Assembly (NCBI GenBank): GCA_017559995.1
Contig: JAFYPP010000040.1
Coordinates: 1 to 37,960 of the forward strand
DNA: 37,960 nt
Direction: 5' to 3'
Source of the DNA: Clostridia bacterium
Lineage (GTDB): Bacteria; Bacillota; Clostridia; Oscillospirales; Butyricicoccaceae
Shown here piece by piece: positions 29,322 to 36,798 of the stretch. Within the stretch, counting starts at the first letter, position 1. Every line of letters begins with the position of its first letter. Under the pieces are notes generated by a model, which was not told the DNA's origin, searched no databases, and was given only the letters and a program-made list of their open reading frames with translations. A program made the translations under genes and the position numbers.

Positions 29322-30851
29322 TTACTTCATGGACTTGACGGCGTCGAAGGTGTCGGTGACATCACCCTCGGGGGCCTTGGTGGCAAGGCTGACGGCGAGG
29401 ATGACCGCCAGACCCACCAGGAAGGCGGGCAGCAGCTCGTAGATGCCCCACACGCCGCCCATGGGCTTCAGCAGGAACTTCCACACGAAGATGGTCACGC
29501 CGCCGGCCAGCATACCGGCCAGAACACCCTGCCAGGTGGTGCGCTTCCAGAACAGGGCGCACAGCATGGCGGGGCCGAAGGAGGCGCCGAAACCGGCCCA
29601 GGCGAAGGACACGATGGTGAACACCGAGCTGTTGGGATCCCGTGCCAGCAACACGCCCAGAACGGCGATGACCGCCAGAGAGCCGCGGGCCACCAGCATC
29701 TTCTGCTTGGCGGTCAGGTCTTTTTTGAAGAAACCGCCCAGCAGGTCGTGGGACACGCTGGAGGAAGCCGCCAGCAGCTGGGAGTCGGCGGTGGACATGG
29801 TGGAGGCCAGAATGCCTGCCAGGATCAGACCGGCCAGCAGAGCGGCCGCGACGCCGTGCCGGGAGATCAGCTTGGCGATGGAAACGATGATGGCTTCGGC
29901 GGCGGAGGCGCTTTCAAAGCCGGCCATGGCGCCGTTCTGCACCATGCCGTAGCCCACGATGCCGATGAAGATGGCCACGAACATGGAGATGACCACCCAG
30001 ACGGTACCCACGCGGCGGGAGACCTTCAGCTTGTCGGGCTCCTCGATGGCCATGAACCGCAGCAGGATGTGGGGCATACCGAAGTAGCCCAGGCCCCAGG
30101 CCATGGTGGAGATGACGGTCAGCAGACCGTAGGGGGTGCTTTCGCCGGTGAGGATGTTGCCCATGGCGTTGACCTTGAGGTAACCAGCCACCTGGGTGGC
30201 GTTGGCGATGACGTTGTCCAGACCGCCGGCGTTAAAGATACCGAACACCAGCACGCAGGCCAGGGCGATGGACATGATGACCGACTGGATCAGGTCGGTG
30301 ACCGAGGCCGCCAAAAAGCCGCCCAGCACGGTGTAGCCCACGATGACCACGGCGCTGACCGCCATGCAGACCAGATAGTCCCAGCCGAACAGGGAGGAGA
30401 ACAGCTTGCCGCAGGCGGCGAAGCCGGAGGCGGTGTAGGGGACGAAGAACACGATGATGATGATGGCGGCGAGGCCCTGCAGCAGGCAGCGCTTGTCGCC
30501 GAACCGCTTGGAGAAGAACTCGGGCACGGTGATGGCGGAGATCTCGGCGCTGTAATAGCGCAGAGGCTTGGCCACCAGCAGCCAGTTGAAATAGGTGCCC
30601 GCTGCCAGACCCACGGCCGTCCAGAAGGGGTCGGCCAGACCGTTGAAGAAGGCCAGCCCGGGAAGACCCATCAGCAGCCAGGAACTCATGTCGGAAGCCT
30701 CGGCGCTCATGGCGGTGACATAGGGGCCCAGTTTGCGGCCGCCCAGATAAAAGTCGTCGGCGTTTTGGTTGCGCTTGGTGTACCATGCGCCCACGGCAAC
30801 CATAAAAGCCAGATACAGAACAATGGAGATCAGAATACAAATGTTAGCCAT
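29322..30851 (-). CDS. putP: sodium/proline symporter
   Basis: 509 aa, 12-13 helices, SSS family. Start ATG at 30851 (MANICILISIVLYLAFMV) after GGAGGG. PutP marks: YTKRNQNADDFYLGGRKLGPYVTAMSAEASDMSSWLLMGLPG in helices 1-2 (Na+/substrate site), WGLGYFGMPHILLRFMAI, and ILAGILASTMSTADSQLLAASSSVSHDLL in helix 8 (Ser/Thr Na+ ligands). It imports proline with Na+. It has its own promoter and terminator. A TetR gene lies directly upstream on the same strand and may regulate it. Confidence 0.95.
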   Translation of the reverse strand: MANICILISIVLYLAFMVAVGAWYTKRNQNADDFYLGGRKLGPYVTAMSAEASDMSSWLLMGLPGLAFFNGLADPFWTAVGLAAGTYFNWLLVAKPLRYYSAEISAITVPEFFSKRFGDKRCLLQGLAAIIIIVFFVPYTASGFAACGKLFSSLFGWDYLVCMAVSAVVIVGYTVLGGFLAASVTDLIQSVIMSIALACVLVFGIFNAGGLDNVIANATQVAGYLKVNAMGNILTGESTPYGLLTVISTMAWGLGYFGMPHILLRFMAIEEPDKLKVSRRVGTVWVVISMFVAIFIGIVGYGMVQNGAMAGFESASAAEAIIVSIAKLISRHGVAAALLAGLILAGILASTMSTADSQLLAASSSVSHDLLGGFFKKDLTAKQKMLVARGSLAVIAVLGVLLARDPNSSVFTIVSFAWAGFGASFGPAMLCALFWKRTTWQGVLAGMLAGGVTIFVWKFLLKPMGGVWGIYELLPAFLVGLAVILAVSLATKAPEGDVTDTFDAVKSMK

Positions 30852-30883
30852 AACAATGCCCTCCGGGGTTGGATGATGGGCAG

Positions 30884-30912
30884 AGTATACCACAAAGAAA
30901 AATAGACCGCAA
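30884..30912 (-). promoter_or_regulatory. promoter of putP
   Basis: Minus strand TTGCGG (30907-30912), 17-bp spacer, TATACT (30884-30889), about 33 nt before the start codon. Confidence 0.75.
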
Positions 30913-30940
30913 TACAGAATGAAGTCTGAACGATTTCAAT

Positions 30941-30983
30941 AAAAAACAGCCAAAACCGCTGATAACACAGGCGATTTCGGCTG
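30941..30983 (-). terminator. terminator of the TetR gene
   Basis: Minus strand CAGCCGAAATCGC / GCGGTTTTGGCTG (13 pairs including G-T pairs), 11-nt loop, followed by TTTTTT. Confidence 0.82.
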
Positions 30984-31016
30984 TACGATTTTTATTACGA
31001 AAATTTGGGAGAAAAA

Positions 31017-31604
31017 TTATTTTTCCGCCCGAAGCTCCCCAAGAAACATGGGCATCATCTTTTCGGCGTAGGCCGTCAGGGAATATTCGCCGCCGCACAG
31101 GCACCAGTCGTACATCAGCGACCGCTCGGTGAGGGCGTACAGCTTGACGATCTCGTTGGCGGTCAGCGCCCGGGTCAGCTGGCCCCGCTCCTGACCTTCC
31201 CGGACGATCTGCCGCAGGTACTTGAAGTACAGGCGGTCGTGGTCCAGCAGGTGCTTGTTGCCCTTGGTGATCAGCTGGGAGGACAGCAGACGGGCCAGCA
31301 GCTCCATGGAGATGCGGCTGTCGATCATGGCGAACAGCGCCCGGTTGAGGTGCAGCAGCTTGTCCCAGGCGTCCATGTCGGGATCCAGCTCCTGCTGCAG
31401 ACGGGCGTATTCCTCATCAAACAGATAGGAAAGGGAGGACAGCAGGGCGTCCTTGCCGTCAAAATAGTGATAAAAAGACCCCTTGCTGGTGCCGGAACGG
31501 TCGATGATCTCTTCCACCGTGGTGTCCTCATAGCCCTGCTCATAGAACAGTTCCCAGGCCGCCGCGATGATCTTTCCCTTGGTGTTGCGCTTCTGTTTGG
31601 CCAT
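31017..31604 (-). CDS. TetR family transcriptional regulator
   Basis: 195 aa. N-terminal TetR HTH: KGKIIAAAWELFYEQGYEDTTVEEIIDRSGTSKGSFYHYFDGKDALL (about 9-55), with the GSFYHYF recognition helix end. The ligand-binding C-terminal domain is diverse; the ligand is unknown. AAGGAGG site. It stands between two Na+-coupled amino acid transporters (NSS-type upstream, PutP downstream on the same strand), which are the obvious target candidates. Its own -10 (TATAAT, 31628-31633) abuts the terminator of the NSS gene. Confidence 0.93.
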   Translation of the reverse strand: MAKQKRNTKGKIIAAAWELFYEQGYEDTTVEEIIDRSGTSKGSFYHYFDGKDALLSSLSYLFDEEYARLQQELDPDMDAWDKLLHLNRALFAMIDSRISMELLARLLSSQLITKGNKHLLDHDRLYFKYLRQIVREGQERGQLTRALTANEIVKLYALTERSLMYDWCLCGGEYSLTAYAEKMMPMFLGELRAEK

Positions 31605-31639
31605 ATCGGCACCTCCTTCGCGTATCCATTATAACACAA

Positions 31640-31663
31640 AAGGGAGGGCTTGTGCCCTCCCTT
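31640..31663 (-). terminator. terminator of the NSS transporter gene
   Basis: AAGGGAGGGC / GCCCTCCCTT stem, 4-nt loop, then TTGTGTTATAATGG on the minus strand. The T-run is short and merges into the -10 (TATAAT) of the tetR gene, so some readthrough into tetR is possible. Confidence 0.8.
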
Positions 31664-31673
31664 CGGTTATTTT

Positions 31674-33068
31674 TTACAGAATGCCCAGAGACTTGGCCAG
31701 CAGCACCGCCAGCAGAACGGGGGTGACGTACTTGACCATGACCACGTACAGGCCCTGACGGCCAAACTTCTCGCCGTTGACGGTGACCTCGTCGATGATG
31801 GTCTTGGGCTTGACCACCCAGCCGATGAGGATGCAGGTAGCGATGGCCACCACGGGCATCAGCACGGAGTTGGAGATGTAGTCCAGCACATCCAGGATCT
31901 GACCGGCGACCACGGTGCCGAAGTCGGCCTCGAAGTAGAAGCAGGTGTAGCCCATGCAGACGATGACGCCCACCACCAGAGCGATGGCGGCAACCAGCAC
32001 GACGGCCTTGTGACGGGACATCTTGCACTTGTCCATGGCGGAGGAGACCAGAGCTTCCATGATGGAGATGGAAGAGGTCAGGGCGGCGAACACCACCATC
32101 ATGAAGAAGGCGATGCCCACCACGGTGCCGATACCGCCCATGGTGTCAAAGATCTTGGGCAGAGCCTTGAACATCAGGCCGGGACCGGCGTATTCCAGAC
32201 CGGCAGGGCCCATGAAGGCGTACACGGCGGGGATGATCATCATACCGGCCAGGAAAGCCACGGCGGTGTCAAAGATCTCGATCTGGTTGACAGACTTGGT
32301 CAGGTCGGTGTCCTTCTTGACATAGGAACCGTAGGTGATCATGATACCCATGGCCACGCTGATGGAGTAGAACAGCTGGCCCATGGCGTCGGTGACCACG
32401 GTCAGCAGCTTGGAGGCGGTCATGCCCTCGAAGCTGGGGATCAGGTAGACCTTCAGGCCCTGCAGACCGGTGCGGGTGACGCCCTCGGCATCGGTGTGGG
32501 TCAGGGTCAGGGAGAAGACGGCGATGCAGATGATCAGCACCAGCAGGATGGGCATCATCACCTTGGACATCTTCTCGATACCGGCGTTAACGCCCTTGTA
32601 GACCACGAAGGTGGTGGCGCCCAGGAAGAGGACGAACCAGATGATGGGCTCCACGGGGGAGGTGATGAAGCCGCCGAAGAAGCCGTCGGCTTCGGCAGCG
32701 GTGGGAGCGCCGCCGGTGAGGAAGGCAAACAGGTACTTGAGGATCCAGCCGCCGATGGCGCTGTAGTAGGGCAGGATCATCATGGGGATGATGCAGGCCA
32801 CAACGCCGATCCAGCCCCACTTGGGGTCCAGCAGTTTATAGGCGGTAAGGGGGCTCTGGCCGGTCTTGCGGCCGATGGCGATCTCGGTGGTCAGCAGGGC
32901 GAAACCAAAGGTCAGCGCCAGAATGATGTAGACCAGCAGGAAGAGACCGCCGCCGTCCTTGGCAGCCAGATAGGGGAAGCGCCAGATGTTGCCCAGACCG
33001 ACGGCAGAACCTGCCGCGGCCAGGACGAATCCCAGCGAACCGGTGAAATTACTGCGTTTCTGTTCCAT
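31674..33068 (-). CDS. neurotransmitter:sodium symporter family (NSS/LeuT-MhsT) transporter
   Basis: 464 aa, about 12 helices. Helix 1 has the diagnostic GFVLAAAGSAVGLGNIWRFPYLAAKDGGGLFLLVY (Na+ and substrate contacts, unwound region GSAVGLGN), followed by TTEIAIGRKTGQSPLTAY, and FYSISVAMGIMITYGSYVKKD in helix 6. It imports an amino acid with Na+; tryptophan, tyrosine or hydrophobic residues are typical in bacteria, but the substrate here is unknown. AAAGGAG site. It is read from its own strong promoter toward tetR and putP. Confidence 0.95.
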   Translation of the reverse strand: MEQKRSNFTGSLGFVLAAAGSAVGLGNIWRFPYLAAKDGGGLFLLVYIILALTFGFALLTTEIAIGRKTGQSPLTAYKLLDPKWGWIGVVACIIPMMILPYYSAIGGWILKYLFAFLTGGAPTAAEADGFFGGFITSPVEPIIWFVLFLGATTFVVYKGVNAGIEKMSKVMMPILLVLIICIAVFSLTLTHTDAEGVTRTGLQGLKVYLIPSFEGMTASKLLTVVTDAMGQLFYSISVAMGIMITYGSYVKKDTDLTKSVNQIEIFDTAVAFLAGMMIIPAVYAFMGPAGLEYAGPGLMFKALPKIFDTMGGIGTVVGIAFFMMVVFAALTSSISIMEALVSSAMDKCKMSRHKAVVLVAAIALVVGVIVCMGYTCFYFEADFGTVVAGQILDVLDYISNSVLMPVVAIATCILIGWVVKPKTIIDEVTVNGEKFGRQGLYVVMVKYVTPVLLAVLLAKSLGIL

Positions 33069-33106
33069 AATCTTAAATCTCCTTTGGGGAATTGCATAGT
33101 TTTGTT

Positions 33107-33135
33107 ATTGTATCATGCCTTTACAGGAAAAGCAA
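33107..33135 (-). promoter_or_regulatory. promoter of the NSS transporter gene
   Basis: Minus strand TTGCTT (33130-33135), 17-bp spacer, TACAAT (33107-33112). Confidence 0.8.
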
Positions 33136-33172
33136 TGACTACTTGGCCAAAAGCCTTGAAAATACAAGGAAA

Positions 33173-33204
33173 AAGCAAAAAAGCACTGCCTTCGCAGTGC
33201 TTTT
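33173..33204 (-). terminator. terminator of the leucine-rich repeat gene
   Basis: Minus strand GCACTGC / GCAGTGC stem with GAAG loop, preceded by CCAAAA and followed by TTTTTTGCTTTTTCC. It closely resembles the tRNA-Ser terminator on the other side of the same gene. Confidence 0.85.
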
Positions 33205-33224
33205 GGTATATACTTTTTATGGCA

Positions 33225-34472
33225 TTAAAAAGAATAACCGTTTTGAAAGAACTCACTTACTCTGTACATAGGTACAAACTTATCATTCAAGCAAAATATT
33301 CTAAGAATACAGTTTTCTGGTAAACTCAAGTTAAACAAAACGGATATCGAGTTGGTATTGCCGTCATAGGCACAAGATGCCGCACCAATAAAGGCATTCG
33401 ATTCCGGATGATAGGCACCTATTAGCACTTTGGTGAAAGCAGAAACTTCTGGTATAAAAGAACACAGAATCTCTCGGTTTTCTACTACTTCAATTTTCGC
33501 TATGGGCGAAACATCCACAAAGCCATCTGGCCGCCATGCCTCTAGTTGATAGCCGTTCCATTTGCCGGTAATGGTACTATAGGCATCACTGTCACACCAA
33601 TTACGCATTCCGGGAATATAGTAGAGAGTGACATCGTTGCCAAAGCAGGAGTTCACGTTGGGGGCATCACCTTCGAAGTACGCAGCGGTGAGATTGTAAC
33701 AGAATGCAAAAGCATATTTGTCGATGAATGCGGTACTGCTTGGGATAGTCACAGAAGTGAGCATGGAACATTCGGAAAATGCGCTTTCGCCAATTGTGGC
33801 CACATTGTTGCCGAAGGTAACAGAGGAAAGATTTTTGCACCAAGCAAACGCGGAGCGGCCGATAAAGGTGACGCTATCTGGAATCGCTACAGAAGATAAA
33901 CCGCTGGAATAGAACGCATACTCTTCAATGGAAGTGACGCTGTCAGGAATAACTATAGAAGAAAGATTGCCACAGCCAGTGAACATTCCATTACTGATAG
34001 CCGTTATGCTAGTAGGGAGGGTTACAGTTGTCAAACTATCGCATTCAGCAAAGGCTTCTTTACCGATGGTAGTTACGTTATTATCAATGGTCACTGAAAC
34101 CAGATCGCTGCACCCAAAAAACGCAGACTGGCCGATAGAAGTAACACCGTTTGGGATAGTCACCGAGGTCAGTTGAGTACAAGAATAAAATGCATAATTA
34201 CCGATAGAAGTTACCCCAGCGTCAATAATGATGTCTTTAATGGAGCCGCGATTGTAGTACCAAGGTGCAGTTCTGGCGCTGTAGTTCGCCATAGAGCCTG
34301 TTCCGCTGATTGTCAATGCACCCTCACTATCGAGCATCCATGACAAATTGTTGCCAGCATCTCCACAACTGCCAGAGGCGATAGCATCGGCGGCGATTAC
34401 ATGAACGGTCGAGTACACTATGCTTATTGACAATATAACTGTGATAATTATGAATCTGCACATCTGTTTCAT
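33225..34472 (-). CDS. BspA-type leucine-rich repeat (LRR_5) surface protein, AT-rich
   Basis: 415 aa. Signal peptide (MKQMCRFIIITVILSISIVYSTVHVIAADA; cleavage near 28), then a GSCGDAGNNLSWMLDSEGALTISGTGSM cap common in clostridial BspA-like proteins, then about eight 23-residue LRR_5 repeats (pattern VTSIGNYAFYSCTQLTSVTIPNG), about residues 75-270. The C-terminal 140 residues have no LRR or clear anchor; no LPxTG or choline-binding repeats are visible. BspA-like proteins often bind host or neighbour surfaces. Base composition is far more AT-rich than the rest, so it looks acquired, sitting just 3' of tRNA-Ser between two similar terminators. The 150 nt upstream to the tRNA terminator hold only a weak promoter (TTGCCA-17-CAATAC). 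Confidence 0.88.
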   Translation of the reverse strand: MKQMCRFIIITVILSISIVYSTVHVIAADAIASGSCGDAGNNLSWMLDSEGALTISGTGSMANYSARTAPWYYNRGSIKDIIIDAGVTSIGNYAFYSCTQLTSVTIPNGVTSIGQSAFFGCSDLVSVTIDNNVTTIGKEAFAECDSLTTVTLPTSITAISNGMFTGCGNLSSIVIPDSVTSIEEYAFYSSGLSSVAIPDSVTFIGRSAFAWCKNLSSVTFGNNVATIGESAFSECSMLTSVTIPSSTAFIDKYAFAFCYNLTAAYFEGDAPNVNSCFGNDVTLYYIPGMRNWCDSDAYSTITGKWNGYQLEAWRPDGFVDVSPIAKIEVVENREILCSFIPEVSAFTKVLIGAYHPESNAFIGAASCAYDGNTNSISVLFNLSLPENCILRIFCLNDKFVPMYRVSEFFQNGYSF

Positions 34473-34621
34473 CTGCCCTCACCTCAATCGGAAAGTATTG
34501 TTCTTGAAAATGCAAGATGGCAAAAATGCTTTAATAACGAAACTGTATCATTAGTTTTATATTACAACATTTCTGGCTAAAAAAATAGAAATACTCGAAG
34601 CGTTCAAACTCTTCTTTTGAT

Positions 34622-34656
34622 TGAAAAACAAAAGCACCGCTTTCGCAGTGCTTTTT
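34622..34656 (-). terminator. terminator of tRNA-Ser
   Basis: Minus strand AAGCACTGC / GCGGTGCTT stem (one G-T pair) with GAAA loop, directly after the CCA end, followed by TTGTTTTTC. Confidence 0.88.
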
Positions 34657-34748
34657 TGGCGGAGGTGAAGAGATTTGAACTCTTGCGCGCTGTTTAGACG
34701 CCTACCGCATTTCGAGTGCGGACCCTTCAGCCTCTTGGGTACACCTCC
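34657..34748 (-). tRNA. tRNA-Ser(CGA)
   Basis: Class II tRNA of 92 nt with encoded CCA. Acceptor GGAGGTG / CACCTCC, anticodon stem CCGCA / TGCGG with loop CTCGAAA (anticodon CGA, reads UCG), a long variable arm (TAGGCGTCTAAACAGCGCGC region), and T arm AAGAG-TTCAAAT-CTCTT. Own consensus promoter and terminator. The AT-rich BspA-like gene lies behind its 3' end. Confidence 0.97.
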
Positions 34749-34760
34749 GTGTACCAAACA

Positions 34761-34789
34761 AGTTTATCCTATTTGGAAGAGGATGTCAA
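34761..34789 (-). promoter_or_regulatory. promoter of tRNA-Ser
   Basis: Minus strand consensus TTGACA (34784-34789), 17-bp spacer, TAAACT (34761-34766). Confidence 0.88.
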
Positions 34790-34802
34790 GGGGATTTCCC
34801 TC

Positions 34803-34831
34803 TTCCTTTTTGCTGCTTTTTCTGCTATACT
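34803..34831 (+). promoter_or_regulatory. candidate promoter of the glutamate cyclase gene
   Basis: TTCCTT (34803-34808), 17-bp spacer, TATACT (34826-34831). The -35 is weak. Confidence 0.45.
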
Positions 34832-34866
34832 GAAACCAACTATGAGAGAAAAAGGGTGTTATTGAT

Positions 34867-36504
34867 ATGAGCGATGTTTTCAGCCGCATCTGGAAAGTAA
34901 TGGAGACCGATCCCGGCAATCGCGGTCTCACCACCGACCTGCCCCGGGCAGACCTGAAGGAACTGGGTTTTTCCCTGCTGAACGCCGGTGAGGTGTTCGT
35001 CATCTCCGGCTTCCCCGTGCAGCGTGCCGGCGGCAAGGGCGAGACCGACGGCCCCATCGGCGCCGCCAACCTGGCCGCCGTGCTGGAGCAGGTGGGCAAA
35101 AAGGTCACCGTCATCACCGACGAGGCCTCCTGCGAGGCCATGCTGGCAGCCTGTGCCATCTACGCCCCCTCCGCCGAGGTGCTGTGTGTGCCCCACAACG
35201 GCGCCCAGGCCTTCTGCTACAGCCTGCTGAAGCACCGCAAGCCCACCCACGTCATCGCCATCGAGCGTCCCGGCCGGGGCGCCGACGGCCACTTCCACAA
35301 TTTCCGCGGCGAGTACATCGACCATCTGCTGTCCGACACCGACCTGCTGCTGTATGACAGGAATACCGTCACCATCGGCATCGGCGATGGCGGCAACGAG
35401 CTGGGCATGGGCAATTTCCGCTCCATGATCGAGGAGCGTGTCAACCACGGCGACCTGATCTGCGCCGACGCGCCCGCCGACTTTACCCTCACCTCCGGCG
35501 TGTCCAACTGGTGGGGCTGGGGCATCCGTGCCGTGCTGTCCGCCATCACCGGCCGTGACCTGATGCCCACCGACGACGACGAAAACAAGCTGCTCCGTGC
35601 CGTTGTGGGCCACGGCTGCGTGGACGGCGTCACCGGCGAAGCCGAGCTGACGGTGGACCACCTGTCCCAGGAGGAAAACCTCCGGGTGCTGCGGGAGCTG
35701 CGTGCCGCCCTGGAGCTGCCCGACTACGAGCGGATGGATCCCGCCCGGGCCCGCCGCCTGTTCCGTGACAATACCATCGTCCGTCCCACCGCCGGTATGT
35801 GCGCCGGCCGTGCCCAGTGCAACCTCATCGTGCTGCCCTCCGCTCAGGCCGAGGACTTCCGGGAGTTCGCCCGCAGCAATCCCTTCTCCTGCCCCGTGCT
35901 GGAGGAGAGCGAAAAAGGCAGCCGCCTGCTGAAGTCTATCGCCGCCGACGTGGATCTGGCACGGGACTTCCCCAAGTACCGTGTGTGGAAGGACGGCCAT
36001 CTGGTGGAAGAGCCTCTGGATGTGGAAAAGTACTGGAACGACGATCTGGTGGCCTTCCTCATCGGCTGCAGCTTCTCCTTCGAGGATGCCCTGCTGCAGG
36101 CCGGTCTGCCCGTCCGCCACATTGAAGAGGGCCGCAACGTGCCCATGTACCGCACCAACATCAACTGCGCCCCCTACGGCGAGTTCTCCGGCAAGATGGT
36201 GGTCAGCATGCGTCCCATGACGCCCGAGCAGGCCGAGGAGGCCCGTAAGATCACCGAACGGATGCCCCGTGTCCACGGCGCCCCCGTGTGCATCGGCGAA
36301 CCCGAGAAGATCGGCATCCATGACCTGTACCGTCCCGACTTCGGCGACATGGTCACCGTGAAGGAGGGCGAGATCCCGGTGTTCTGGCCCTGCGGCGTCA
36401 CCCCCCAGTCGGTGGTGATGAACGTCTGCCCGCCCTTTGCCATCACCCACGCCCCCGGCCATATGCTCATCGCCGACGTGAAAAATGCGGATTTGATGGA
36501 TTAA
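34867..36504 (+). CDS. D-glutamate cyclase-like two-domain protein (DUF4392 then DUF1445)
   Basis: 545 aa. The ATG at 34867 has only a weak AGGG site. Residues 1-283 match DUF4392 (VFVISGFPVQRAGGKGETDGPIGAANLA, DGGNELGMGNFR at 174-185, GVSNWWGWG); residues 290-545 match DUF1445/YcsI (RLFRDNTIVRPTAGMCAGRAQCNLIVLP, VAFLIGCSFSFEDALLQAG, MYRTNINCAPYGEFSGKMVVSMRPM, FWPCGVTPQSVV). In vertebrate DGLUCY the same domains occur as DUF1445 then DUF4392 and cyclise D-glutamate to 5-oxo-D-proline. Here the order is reversed. Likely role: disposal or balance of D-glutamate, or a related hydro-lyase reaction. Cytosolic, single-gene unit. Confidence 0.88.
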   Translation: MSDVFSRIWKVMETDPGNRGLTTDLPRADLKELGFSLLNAGEVFVISGFPVQRAGGKGETDGPIGAANLAAVLEQVGKKVTVITDEASCEAMLAACAIYAPSAEVLCVPHNGAQAFCYSLLKHRKPTHVIAIERPGRGADGHFHNFRGEYIDHLLSDTDLLLYDRNTVTIGIGDGGNELGMGNFRSMIEERVNHGDLICADAPADFTLTSGVSNWWGWGIRAVLSAITGRDLMPTDDDENKLLRAVVGHGCVDGVTGEAELTVDHLSQEENLRVLRELRAALELPDYERMDPARARRLFRDNTIVRPTAGMCAGRAQCNLIVLPSAQAEDFREFARSNPFSCPVLEESEKGSRLLKSIAADVDLARDFPKYRVWKDGHLVEEPLDVEKYWNDDLVAFLIGCSFSFEDALLQAGLPVRHIEEGRNVPMYRTNINCAPYGEFSGKMVVSMRPMTPEQAEEARKITERMPRVHGAPVCIGEPEKIGIHDLYRPDFGDMVTVKEGEIPVFWPCGVTPQSVVMNVCPPFAITHAPGHMLIADVKNADLMD

Positions 36505-36508
36505 AGGA

Positions 36509-36537
36509 TTGCATTTTTCAAAACTTTCGTATATAAT
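36509..36537 (+). promoter_or_regulatory. promoter of the SRP RNA
   Basis: TTGCAT (36509-36514), 17-bp spacer, perfect TATAAT (36532-36537), beginning only 5 nt after the glutamate cyclase stop. Confidence 0.88.
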
Positions 36538-36543
36538 ATTTTG

Positions 36544-36773
36544 GTAACGTAAAACGTAAGCGGCTGTTGCGCCTTTCAAGGTCAAAGTCCCGTTCCGTTT
36601 CATCAGCCCTGTGGCAGTCTCTGCCGGTCCCGCGCAGCGCGTGACCGTGAACCATGTCAGGCGGGGAACCGAGCAGCATTAAGCGGTACTTCGTGTGTGC
36701 CGCGGCCAACCGGCAGGGGCTGCCATGGGACTGATGACGGAGGACTGACCGCCGGGCGGACAGCCGCTTTTTT
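36544..36773 (+). ncRNA. ffs: signal recognition particle RNA (large bacterial type)
   Basis: About 220-230 nt; ends estimated from the -10 box and T-run. The ends pair: AAGCGGCTGT (36558-36567) with ACAGCCGCTT (36760-36769), running into a T-run that terminates it. The Ffh-binding tip is clear near 36648-36685 (ACCATGTCAGG, then GGGGAACCGAGCAGCATTAA, the conserved asymmetric GGAA/AGCAG loops). The 5' part can form the Alu-like domain typical of Bacillus and clostridia. It guides nascent membrane proteins to the membrane with Ffh. Location just before dnaX is the usual Firmicute arrangement. Confidence 0.93.
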
Positions 36774-36798
36774 CATCCCACAGAATGGAGGAACTACC

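Noticed and set aside
33225..34748. A full integrative element at tRNA-Ser
   Set aside because: No integrase, recombinase or mobilisation gene is present; only the AT-rich gene and duplicated hairpins support an insertion.
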